This document shows positions 22,534 through 32,290 of a stretch of DNA of 64,000 nucleotides, in pieces. This stretch comes from Larix kaempferi (Eukaryota; Streptophyta; Pinopsida; Pinales; Pinaceae): NCBI GenBank assembly GCA_027924585.1, contig BSBM01000600.1:15869001-15933000 (forward strand). The letters are read 5' to 3'. A program made the position numbers and the translations under genes. Numbering within the stretch: the stretch's first letter is position 1; every line of letters starts with the position of its first letter. Below the pieces are notes generated by a model, which was not told the DNA's origin, ran no database searches, and saw only the letters and a program-made list of their open reading frames with translations.

Positions 22534-23205
22534 TGTAGCTATGGTTTTCACCCTAGCTTGTGCAAATGAGCATCTACTAAGGAGAAGGGATTCCTTAGTA
22601 GCAGTTCATAAAATACAGTAAATAAAAGACAGTAAAGTAAAACAGTAAACTACTCTAAGCATGTGCATAAACAGAAAAGGCAAGATAATAAAATGTTTTT
22701 TGTATTGATTATACCTCCAATGTGAAGGTTGATGAAGCCTTTGCAGCAGTCCAAGAGGGTTTCTTCCAAGCTCCAATGTTGTTCCTTCCTCTCTCTCCAA
22801 AGGGTTTTGGAAATGGGCCAAATGGGCACTCAAATGTGAAAGTAGCTCAAGGGTGAGCTAGGGTTTCAGGAGTGATTTTGGCAGAGTAAGGGTGTGGTTG
22901 ACTGTGGATATGAAATGAGGGTCCTCCATCACCTATTTATAGGTTTTTAGTGGTGGAGTGCTGGCCCATGGTTTTGGGCACCATATGGTTTAGGTCAGCT
23001 GTATAGGGTTTTTGCTTCCTGTTTCCCTCTTTTTCCTCTTTTTTGTATTTTTTATTCCCTTTTTAGAGGGTTTTTGCTATTTTAGAGGAATTTTGGGGGA
23101 AAAAAGGGTTTTTTGGCCTTTTGGAGGCAAATATGGTAGGAAATATGGACAAATGAGTCATGTAATGGGGTAGATGAGGTAGTGAGCACTTTTTGGGTGC
23201 TAACA
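22534..23205 (-). repeat. 5' LTR of gypsy 2
   Basis: A 672-bp LTR with plus-strand ends TGTAGCTATGG and GTGCTAACA, flanked by target duplication CCTTT. A few substitutions and one short indel separate it from 8490-9175. Confidence 0.95.
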
Positions 23206-24470
23206 CCTTTACCCAAGATTACAAATCCAAAGTACACCAATTTCTTCTTCATGAAGAAACACTTTTGGAGGTTTACCATCAGCTTTTCTTCCTACAATTT
23301 CTACAATACTTGTCGAACGTGTTCCAAGTGTTCTGCCTTGGTTCGACTGAAAATCAGAATGTCGTCTAAATAGACTACGACAAACTTTCCTAGAAATGGT
23401 TTCAACACTTCATTCATCAATCTCATGAATGTGCTGGGTGCATTAGTCAACCCAAATGGCATGACTAACCACTCGTACAACCCTTCCTTTTTTTTGAATG
23501 CTGTCTTCCATTCATCTCCTTCTCTGACCCTAATCTGGTGATATCCACTCTTCAGGTCTATTTTTGTGAGGTATGTCCCTCCACTCAAGCAATCCATCAA
23601 GTCATCCATCCTCGGCAATGGAAACCGATACTTGATCGTGATCTTGTTGATGGCTCTGCAGTCGGTACACATTCTCCATTCCCCACCCTTCTTCGGTGTC
23701 AATGCCACTAGTACTGCACACGGGCTTAGAATCTCTCTGATTAATCCTCTGTCCAACAACTCTTGGACTTGTCGATTGAGTTCTTGTCCCTTTGTTGGAC
23801 TCATCCTATATGTTGCTTTGTTTGGAAGACTTGACCCTGGAATCAAGTCAATCTGATGGGATATGCTCCTTGTTGGTGGCAATCCCGTCGATTTCTCATC
23901 AGCCATGATGTCCCTGAATTCTTCGAGCAACTCCTCGATCTCGACTGGAATGTTTTCCTCCCTGGTCGTTCCTTTGACATATGGTCCTTTCGGAATGATC
24001 GCAAAACATCCCGACTGCCTCTCCTCTTCTGCGAGGAATTCCTTCGCGGTGCTCATCAACACTCGATTTTCCCAAAGATTGCTCTCGCCGTCCCTACTGT
24101 TGGCTGGTTCTTCACGCCGCAGCTTAAGAGTCCTCTTCATGCCATTCTTCCACACTGTGACTGTGTTGGATCGACCATCATAGATCATTTTCCAATCATA
24201 TTGCCATGGTCTTTGTAACAATAGATGGCATGCATCCATGGGAACTACATCGCACAATACGCTGTCCTCTAATCCTTCAACTCTGGAGTTGATTAGGAAC
24301 TGTGTGGTCACCCTGACATGGTGTCCTTTCTGCAACCATGAGATCTTGTAGGGGTGTGGGTGTTCTCGACACTTCAACTTGATCTTGTCGATGACTTTCG
24401 TCGACACAATATTCTCCGTGCTTCCACCATCAACTATGGTTTTGCAACGCCATTCTCCGATCCGCACCTT
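23206..24470 (-). pseudogene. Gypsy 1 protease and reverse transcriptase N-terminal part
   Basis: An open minus-strand frame of nearly 390 codons with the protease block TIVDGGSTENIVSTKVI (catalytic D in D-G-G-S), PYKISWLQKGHHV, CDVVPMDACHLLL. RT blocks follow: GLIREILSPCAVLVALTPKK, WRMCTDCRAINKITIKYRF, PRMDDLMDCLSGGTYLTKID, FGLTNAPSTFMRLMN and VVVYLDDILIFS (catalytic YLDD). A stop at about 23300 and the gypsy 2 LTR at 23205 end it. The RT continues at 8489. This part is well preserved. Confidence 0.93.
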
Positions 24471-24639
24471 TGTTCAAAAGATCGCCTTCAGTTGTGCTGG
24501 TTCCATCGGGTCACATTGATCTTCCCGGATCAAGGTCCTCTGAATCGCCAGATTCCTGTTCTTCTTCTTTTCACCTCCACTACTGTCGGATGCCGATTCT
24601 TCCCTCTCATCGGCTTGTTCATCCTTTCGATGTCTGGGT

Positions 24640-25730
24640 TTCGACTCCTCTACAACATGTAGGTTTTTTGGGCACTCATATTCCTTGTGTCCCGTTCCTC
24701 GACACTTGTAATAGATTATGGCTGGTATATTAGCTCCTTTCTTATCGGATGGACCACTTCGACTATACGCACCTCGAGCGCAGCTCTCACGACCATCACG
24801 TCAGTTTTCTTGCGCTTTCCCTGTCAATGTCCCTTCTGTGCGTCGGCTATCTTCGACACCTTCCCTCCTGTACTTGCTACTTTGGCCTTTTGCGGAGACA
24901 ATTTTTGCACCCCGACCAGTCATCCTTCCCCTGGTCGCTGTGGATTTTCTTGACAGCTTCTCTTCTGGCTTCAGAGCTAACTGGTAGGCTTCACCGACTA
25001 CTCTGAATCTCGACATGCTGAGTTCATCCTGAATAGCATATTTCAAGCCGTTCATGTATCTAGCAACAACTTCTTCTCCTTCATCAGTTTGTCCTGACCG
25101 ACTCAACAATCGGTAGAACTCCTTCGTGTACTCTTTCATAGTCATTTCTTTCTGTCGAAAGTTTTGTAGCTTCCTGAACAAGGAAATCACATAGTCATTT
25201 GGAAAGAACTTTCCCTTCAACTTGGAAACCATTCTGTCCTAAGACTTGATTTTCTCCTTGCCTTTCTTGAGTTTGTTAGCCTGTACATTGTCCCACCACA
25301 ACGAGGCATGACCCTTCAACCTTAGACATGCAGTCTTAACCCATTTAGGATCCTCGATCTGCTCTATGCCGAAGTATTTCTCCATCTCTTTGAACCAATC
25401 AATCAAATCTTCTGGGTCCAGGATTCCTGAGTACGTACGCACATCTATCTTCGCCCGACCTCTCATATTTGTCAAGAGTTTGATCAGTTTTTCCTCTTGT
25501 TCCTCTACGGCTTCGTCCCAAGCTTCCACCTCTTCGACTTCCTCGTCGCTGTGGTCTAGTGCTTCAGGAATACAACCACGCCTCTGGCTTTGTTTGATCG
25601 CTGTGACTTCATTTGTCAAAGTTCTCATCATTCTGACGCATTCGTTGAACATCTCACGATCCACTGTGACGGTTGCTGCGCCATGCGTCCTTCGTCCTCG
25701 AACATTAATGCCTCTATGAGCCATTTCCAA
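24640..25730 (-). pseudogene. Gypsy 1 gag with one zinc knuckle
   Basis: The minus-strand frame starts at 25730 (MEMAHRGINVRGRRTH). It carries an acidic stretch, then VRTYSGILDPEDLIDWFKEM and CLRLKGHASLWWDNV, the canonical retrotransposon gag block. One TAG near 25237 interrupts it. The next frame (25232-24801) contains FPNDYVISLFRKLQNFRQ and YTKEFYRLLSRSG. Near 24665-24715 a knuckle-like YYKCRGTGHKEYECP has lost its first cysteine (C to Y). Gag forms the particle and binds RNA. Apart from the single stop it would be nearly intact. Confidence 0.9.
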
Positions 25731-25960
25731 CCTCCATTGAAACTCTCACACATCCAATCGCAATCGGAATTAAACAAGTCGTGCACAACTCTACCCAACC
25801 GCAGCTCGAGCTGTTCAACCCACTTGCAGGCTCACTATCATGAACTTGACGGATTCTTCCGCTCCGATGCCAACTGACGCAAGTCACGGTTGGTACAGTC
25901 GTCTTCTCAACCAGAATTTCTTCCTGCTCTTTGTTCCCGATCTGATCTACTATGATCCGT

Positions 25961-25972
25961 GCTCTGATACTA
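25961..25972 (-). promoter_or_regulatory. Primer binding site of gypsy 1
   Basis: Minus-strand TAGTATCAGAGC lies two bases from the 5' LTR. It differs by one base from TGGTATCAGAGC, the site complementary to initiator tRNA-Met. Confidence 0.8.
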
Positions 25973-25974
25973 AT

Positions 25975-26967
25975 TGACGCAAGTCACCTTGTTGGAATAC
26001 TTTCTTGCTTAAAAATACACACGACACAAACTACAATGTTTACACAACAGGTGTAAAACAGGATGCCAGAAGTGGCTTTATATTACTTCTCTGAATTCGG
26101 TTACAATCCGGAATAACTGTAAACAAATAACTAACTACAGTCGGCCTCAGTCGTTACAAATTAGAAGTAACTATGGTGTGTTCTCCCTGTGTGTCGACCT
26201 CACCCTCTCCTGGTTCAACTCTGAACGCTGAGCTATGGTTCGATCTTAACCCTCTTATTCGGCCGATGTGACTTTTCACAACTTCTCTCGGTTCTGTTCT
26301 CTGATATCGCTGATCAAATACTGAAGATCCTCTTCTGATTTCCTCTCCTACATCTTCTACCCTGCTGTTGTTGTTCCCAAGACTGCTGCAATCCCCGAGA
26401 CATGTATCCTCCTGTCCGTCAATCCTTCCAAATCCTACGAACCTACACTGTCATCTCCTAGCCATGCTGCACAGCCTCTGTCCATGACGTCACCTGTCAT
26501 GTCCTTCACCAACTCGCAATAACTATAATAACTTCCTCAACAACCCTGAACAACTACAAGGTACAGTCCCTTGACTTTCTGCCCTTCCAACCCTACTACA
26601 ATAGTCGGTCACATCTCGATCTTCCTGTCGGCTTGTTTCTCATCTTCTGCGGTTCTCCAGTCCTCCCTTTCCTCTGCGCTTGGCTCCGCCAAACCTGTCG
26701 CGTCGTAGTTCGACCACTCGTCGATTACCCGACGTCTTACTCCTTTCACTTGTCGTCTATCGACTAATTCCTGTCGATTCTCGACCAATTGCAACATTCG
26801 CTGTGCTGCTCCAATCGGTCGCACTTCGACTATTTCTGCTCAACTTATTGACTTCGACAAGTCAACCTGCTCTCCGCACCAGTGGTCATCGGCAACCCCG
26901 CTAGTCAGCTCCCCCTCCTGTCGATCAACTTCGACTGATCTGCCTAGGCCCCGATGCTCCTGCATCA
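25975..26967 (-). repeat. 5' LTR of gypsy 1
   Basis: 993 bp, plus-strand ends TGACGCAAGTCACC and CTGCATCA. It matches 5387-6379 with scattered differences and is flanked by target duplication GTTTT. Confidence 0.95.
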
Positions 26968-26972
26968 GTTTT

Positions 26973-27024
26973 ATCCAAAGAAAGGAGTGTGCATGTCCAT
27001 CATATCAGGAAAGTCTTTGAGAGA
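26973..27024 (+). pseudogene. Gypsy RT fragment, right half
   Basis: The reading frame of the RT piece at 5252-5386 continues here across the gypsy 1 insertion, ending in an HIRKVFER-like block typical of the region after the Y.DD motif. At 27025 (AAATCATCAACATAA) the sequence rejoins the duplicated block. Confidence 0.75.
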
Positions 27025-27769
27025 AATCATCAACATAATAAGTACACAACAAAATTTCTTCAAAAATATATATATGCCCCACACCAATGCGTCCTCTTCA
27101 AAAGGGTATTTTTTGTTTTCTGATTTTTGTAACCAGTAAAAAAACCGTTTATGTGCACACACTTGTGTACAAAATGCGATTAAAAATTGCGATGGTCCAT
27201 TCCAAAAATTAATAAAAAAATATAATTTTCCAACATAAATTAAAAAAAATGTGCACTCTAGTGCATTTTGTGTAGATTATGTTCAAATATATTTTAAAAA
27301 ATTATGCATTTTTCACTAAATTATTTTACATGAACACAAGCCACTTGTTAACTTTTCATGAAATTTACAAGAACAAACCTATCATTAAATGCAATTTTGG
27401 CATATCAAATAATAATATTATTTAAAAAAAATATAGGTGGAAGGACAACATAATTCTATACAATTTCTTTCTTTGTTGCATGTCAGAATTCACAAGGCAT
27501 ATATGAGTTTTGAGGGCTTCGATTTAATAAATGAGTAAAAAATCAAATTTTCACTATCACTTTTGGCCAAAACGCATTATCCATCTTCATGGATTCAACC
27601 ATATATAACATGCATCAGGGCAGTTACAATATTATATAAGCACCAATATGTTTGTATTAAAATATACTCACCGATGCATTGACATTGTGTGTACACATTG
27701 GTGCATTTATTTATACATGACGCACTGGTGCACATTATAAAATTATAAAGCATCGAAAAAATAATCCGC

Positions 27770-27945
27770 TAAAACCTCCATCCTACTAGATTTTCTAGCT
27801 ATAGTGATTATTCGTCATAACCTCCGCATAAACCTCCACTACAAAAAATAGAGGTTGTAGTGGAGTTTTTTTTTACATTTTTTCCAATCTTGTAACACTA
27901 AAAACGTCACTCTAACATTTTCTACAGGGTCTTTTTCTTGTAGTG
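27770..27945 (-). mobile_element. Terminus of a CACTA-type DNA transposon
   Basis: Read on the minus strand from 27945, the sequence begins CACTACAAGAAAAAG, the classic CACTA (En/Spm) terminal inverted repeat. It is followed by sub-terminal GGAGGTT repeats (27775, 27821, 27833, 27851) and a small hairpin in which CTCCACTACAA pairs with TTGTAGTGGAG (27833-27865). The opposite end and any transposase are not seen, so this is a truncated end. The same structure is in the second copy at about 54063-54239, where the terminus is mutated. Confidence 0.6.
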
Positions 27946-28387
27946 GTATTTCGTCACCATCTGTTTAAGAAAGATTTGAAAATGTTTTATTTTTCATATC
28001 ATTTGCAATTTTGTAGTTCTCTTAGGGTTAGTGAGTCTTTTCTTTTATAAGGTGGTCATTTCATTTATATTCACTCTTTTCTTATATTAGATCATTTGTT
28101 GCATCCATGTTGCACTCTTTGTTTGAATTAGCATCATATATAGAGTTGGTATTGTTGACTTGAGCATTTCTTTCATTGGCCTTATTTAAGAGCTATCTTG
28201 TTAGATTAATAATATTAACCATGCCATCATTTCGCCTCCAAGGTACTCTTGTGGGATTAAAGAAATTCCCCCCTTTATGAGCCTTATGATCACCATCTGC
28301 ATAGCTCAAGCTCCTCACTGCTCCTCATAGCCTGAATCACCATCCTATTCTAGAATCACTAGTCCATTTGGTAACCTAGAATCCAAC

Positions 28388-28990
28388 ATGTATGGTTCTA
28401 TTTCTACTTATGGTGGATGTTGCACTGGTGGGTGTAACTCCAACCAACCTATCAAAGGAAACACTAACTCGAATGTTGGTGGCACAACCTCCTCTACCAC
28501 TATGCTTGATGTGATCCTCCCATTCATGGCTAGTCTTACCCTCCTTGACTTGGTAAGACTAACCAATGATCCCATTATGCATGACCCTACATGCTCTCAA
28601 ATTCCAACCAAGTTACGTTCGAACATCCCATAGTTTGAGGGGAAGACAAGTAAGGACCCCCAAAAATACGTCACATCCTTTCATCTATGGTGCTCACCTA
28701 GTAGCATCCTTGATGATTCCTTTCATTTGCATTTGTTCCAAAGGACCCTGACTAGATTTGTCTTTAAGTGGTATATAGAGTACCCATTTGAGATACATCC
28801 CAATTTTGTGTCCCTAGCTTCCATTTTCCTAAATTTTTTCCAATTACCTATTTGTTATGATGAATACATATAGATCCTTATGTCATGTTTCCAAAACACA
28901 TCTACCCATATAAAAAATCACATCCATAAGTGGCAATGACAAGGAGTCTTTGCAAGATCAAGCTCAATAATTGGTTCTTCCTAGATTGGT
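28388..28990 (+). pseudogene. Gypsy gag relic in the duplicated block (first copy)
   Basis: The plus-strand translation shows MASLTLLDLVRLTNDPIMHD, then a stop, then FEGKTSKDPQ, SFHLWCSPSSI and FKWYIEYPFEIHPNF. These blocks match the gag of gypsy 2 (19410-20158) in order, so the relic belongs to the same lineage, here in plus orientation. Stops are shared with the second copy at 54682-55250, so it was already dead before the two copies separated. Confidence 0.8.
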
Positions 28991-29103
28991 TCTTGAAATC
29001 CCTTCTCCATGCTACAACTAAGTATGTAGCTTCAAACTTTCCACAAATCAAAGAGGAAGAAATAGCCAAAACTTAGAAAATGACCTCAAATATGCATAGT
29101 ATA

Positions 29104-29750
29104 TGTTAGTTTTTCATCATTTAATTCAATATGATCTAGGATCTTAACCGAGAGAACAACATGTATAGCATATCAAGCATAAGAGACAAGATACAAGAGA
29201 CACAAATCATTTCACCGGGAAAAAACAAGAAGGTGAAAAACCCTGCAACTTTCTCAGAGATAGAATAAGCACCAATATAAAGATCACCAAGATGAATCCC
29301 CAAAAGATAAATGTCTGCAACAACTACTCCTCCTCCACTTGTGCGCACTCCTCCTCTCTCTCACGAATGCAAAGTGAGTGAATGAGTGAATGAATAAATG
29401 AGAGAGTCACACTCTCTATTTATACTTTACTTTGACTTTCCTTTTACTCTAACTGGGTCGACCTCCCTTCGGAGATTCTAATAACCCATTACCATTTATC
29501 ACTGGGCCGACCCCACTAGGGTGGTCTAATAACCCTTTAACCCATACTGGGCCAACCCCTCTAAGGTGGTCTAATAATCCATCAAATATAAGTTATGACA
29601 CTTACAATGTAACTTGCGACACTTGCAAATACAAATGACGACACTTCCAACCAGAGGAATAATACATCTCCGTTGGGGATACAATAAAGTACAAATGTAA
29701 TACATACAATATACAAGTGAATATCTTCCGAAGCTACAAATACATCAACA
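29104..29750 (-). repeat. 3' LTR of copia B
   Basis: 647 bp, plus-strand ends TGTTAGTTTTTC and ACATCAACA. It is followed by CTCCCTCTTAACTAGG, the purine tract in reverse. It contains a minus-strand TATA box at 29416-29424. By eye it differs from the other LTR by a few tens of substitutions, so the insertion is not recent. Confidence 0.93.
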
Positions 29751-30930
29751 CTCCCTCTTAACTAGGAAGGTATTCTCTTGACACAATTCATCAATACATA
29801 TAGGCACAAGTCTTCAATAGTGGAGCTGGATCATCATCACTGGATTATCATCGTCACTGCTGTTGTACTCGTCATCTCGATCACTGGTGCTATCTCTCAA
29901 TTCTTCTCATCATATGAAGTTCTACAGAGCCATCCCTTTTTCATGTTGGTTGTAGGCCTAGCCTCCTGTAGGTCTTCATCATATCTGGCCATCCTGTGGA
30001 ATCCTCAGGGTTGATTACGTCGGTCAACAAAACCTCGAAAGAGCATCCTAGGACTTTTACAATCTTACTGCTCAACCTATCGGATCTCATAGGATCTTTT
30101 ACATGTGACCTTCACAAAACCTTAAAAGAGTGTCTTGCGACCTGTAAGATCTCTAAAGAGCATCCTAGGATCTTTTACATGCCTAGCACAACCTGTCCAG
30201 ATCTCCAGGACTGATTACATTTGAACTCACAAAACCTTAAAAGAGTGTCTTGCAACCTGCAAGATCTCTAAAGAGCATCCCAGGATATTTTACGTGCCTA
30301 ACACAACCTATCCGGATCTCTAGGACTGATTACATGCGATCCTGCACAACCTGTCCACGGCCACGAAGTATCATCCTGATACTCATGATCACACTGATCA
30401 TCATCATACAGTACATCATCCCGATGTACATCATCATCACATGATCATCCTCTTCAGATCATCTCATCGTCCATGGAGCACAGCCCAGATGCACATCATA
30501 CAGCATTTACACCACTGACATGGGAGAACACATCTACCACCATTTGGGGAAGGCTACAACCCTTAATTTTTCACCATGGGAGAACACATCTACCACCATG
30601 TGAAAAATGGCTTCAACCATTACATCTACACCATCGGAGAACACATCTACCACCATGTGAGAATGGCTCCATCCCTTACATCTGCACCATGGGAGAACAC
30701 ATCTACTACCATGTGAGAATGGCTCAACAATTAACACGACCATGGGAGAACACATCTACAACCATGTCGAAAAAGCTCAGCAATTACATCACGACCATGG
30801 GAGAACACATCTACAACCATGTCGAAAAATCCCATGTGCATTTGCGTCTTCCAGACTCATCACTTCCCGTTGGAAGGAACCTCGATCTGAAGTACACCAA
30901 GCCTCTCTCTGAAGTACTCGAACTTCACTC
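29751..30930 (-). repeat. Copia B 3' region with two tandem arrays
   Basis: Array 1 (about 30025-30350) has three degenerate units around AAGATCTCTAAAGAGCATCC and CTTTTACATG, each with an AAACCTTAAAAGAGTGTCTT block. Array 2 (about 30525-30835) has six units of 45-60 bp sharing CATGGGAGAACACATCTAC and ACCATGT. The plain sequence 29755-30020 is rich in ATCATC. The position, between pol and the purine tract, is the same as in copia A, but the unit sequences differ. Confidence 0.85.
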
Positions 30931-30933
30931 TGG

Positions 30934-31431
30934 CTAGTGGTTTGGCAACACATCTGCAATCTGCTCGTCCATCGCAACATACAGGAGCTTCACTGCTCCT
31001 CTCTGCACCATATCCCTGATATAGTGATATTTGATCTCGATATGCTTCAACTTGTCATGGAACACTGGGTTCTCTGACAACTTCACACAACTCTGGTTGT
31101 CACAATAGATACAAGTAGCATCCAACTGGAGATCAAATAAATCAGACAATAGCTTCCTTAGCCATAATTCCTCATAACTAGTTGAACAAGCTGCAACATA
31201 CTCTGCTTTGGCTGTACTTAGTGCTACGCAGGATTTCTTCCTGCTAAACCAAGAGGTCACACTTGATCCCATACTGAAGCAGCACCCCGAAGTGCTCTTC
31301 CTATCTGCAGCACTGCCTGCCCAATTTGAATCAACATAACCCTCCAGGTTAAACTTTTGATTTGCATCATACTTGAGCCCATAATCAACCATACCCTTCA
31401 GGTACCTCAGAATATCCTTTACAACAATCAA
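30934..31431 (-). pseudogene. Copia B RNase H
   Basis: An open minus-strand frame of 165 codons: ILRYLKGMVDYGL, GYVDSNWAGSAADRKSTSG (first catalytic D), SWFSRKKSCVALSTAKAEY (catalytic E), IYCDNQSCVKLSENPVFHD (catalytic D), IKYHYIRDMVQRGAV and ADVL. The terminal TKP signature is altered to PNH. The domain looks intact by itself; it is separated from the RT frame by a stop at about 31456. Confidence 0.9.
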
Positions 31432-31458
31432 GTGAACATGTCTAGGATCCGTTAGGAA

Positions 31459-32290
31459 CTAGATCAAGGTGTTCACAGCAAAGCAAATATCTGGTCTCGT
31501 GTTCATTAGGTACATCAAGGACCCAATCATCTGATGATACATCATGGCATCAACCAAATCTGATGAAGCATCACTCAATAGCTTCAGGTTCGATGCCATA
31601 GGTGTGGCCATGGCTTTCCAGTCCATCATCCCGAACTGCTTCAGGATCTCTACTACATACTTCCCTTGTCCAAGGAAGATTCCATCTGCACTTTGCCACA
31701 CCTCCATACTTAGAAAGTAATGCATCATAACCAAGTCCTTCATCTCAAACTCGGCAGCAAGCTTCCTCTTCGTATCAACAATCAACCCAATATCACCTGT
31801 CACAAACAGGTCATCTACATATAATAGGAGTATCACTGGATTTCCTTCCTCAACCTTGTAGTAAAGGTTTGAATCCGCTTTACTCTTGGTAAAGCCCAAA
31901 CTAGTCAGGAATCTATCTATCCCGCCGTACCATGTCCTGGGTGCTTGTTTCAAACCGTACAAGGCTTTCTTCAATTTGCACACATGTGACTCCTTGTCAT
32001 GTGTCTCAAATTTGACTGGCTGCTCCACTTCCTCTTTGACTACACCATTCAAGAAAGTTGTCTTGACATCCATCTGGTGTATCTTCCATTTCATCACTTG
32101 CCTTGTATTTCTCTATGCTACTATCTGCAACATGCTTGATCTTGTCGATCTACTTGGAAGTCACAACAAACTTCCCTTCTGGTCTTGGGACCACATCCCA
32201 AACATCATTCTTCATGATCGATTGGTATTCCTCGATCATGGCATCCTTCCATTACTGCATCCTTGATCCTGGGAACTTCATATTCGTCAA
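31459..32290 (-). pseudogene. Copia B reverse transcriptase
   Basis: The frame 32097-31459 shows MDVKTTFLNGVVKEE, CKLKKALYGLKQAPRTWY, LLLYVDDLFVTGD (catalytic YVDD), MHYFLSMEVWQS, MATPMASNLKLL and MIGSLMYLMNTRPDICFAV. Upstream, out of frame at about 32110-32260, the RT start is readable (EEYQSIMKNDVWDVVPRPEG, YKIKHV-like). A segment around KARLVAKGF is missing or scrambled near 32100, so the RT is not functional as it stands. Confidence 0.9.

Larger units (their letters stand above)
8490..23205 (-). mobile_element. Ty3/gypsy retrotransposon 2 (Tat/Athila-like) carrying an antisense gene
   Basis: This minus-strand element of 14.7 kb has LTRs at 8490-9175 and 22534-23205 and a perfect target duplication CCTTT (8485-8489 and 23206-23210) inside the RT of gypsy 1. 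Minus-strand order: LTR, primer site TGGCGACTCC, repeat-rich leader, gag, P/Q-rich linker, knuckle 1, protease, linker, knuckles 2 and 3, RT, RNase H, integrase, then 4.6 kb that hold an antisense plant-mobile-domain frame, then a purine tract and LTR. No chromodomain is visible. Primer site, RNase H and integrase style point to the non-chromovirus (Tat/Athila) side of plant gypsy elements; the exact lineage is inference. Frames are broken and integrase has lost one catalytic residue. Confidence 0.93.
5387..26967 (-). mobile_element. Ty3/gypsy retrotransposon 1 (chromovirus-like), split by gypsy 2
   Basis: This minus-strand element has two LTRs of 993 bp (5387-6379 and 25975-26967) and a perfect 5-bp target duplication GTTTT at 5382-5386 and 26968-26972. 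Minus-strand order is LTR, tRNA-Met-type primer site, gag with one zinc knuckle, protease, RT, RNase H, integrase with a chromodomain-like tail, purine tract, LTR. Gypsy 2 (8490-23205) is inserted inside the RT domain. Without that insertion the element is about 6.9 kb, a normal length for plant chromoviruses. Its frames contain several stops and frameshifts, so it is probably inactive even apart from the insertion. It sits in a gypsy RT fragment within the duplicated block. Confidence 0.95.
27025..29103 (+). repeat. Duplicated block, first copy, part 2
   Basis: Colinear with 53318-55397. It starts AAATCATCAACATAA where the block left off at 5251. It holds an AT-rich stretch, a CACTA-type transposon end and a gag relic. 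It is cut at 29103 by copia B; the empty target is seen in the second copy at 55393-55397 (GTCTA). Confidence 0.88.
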
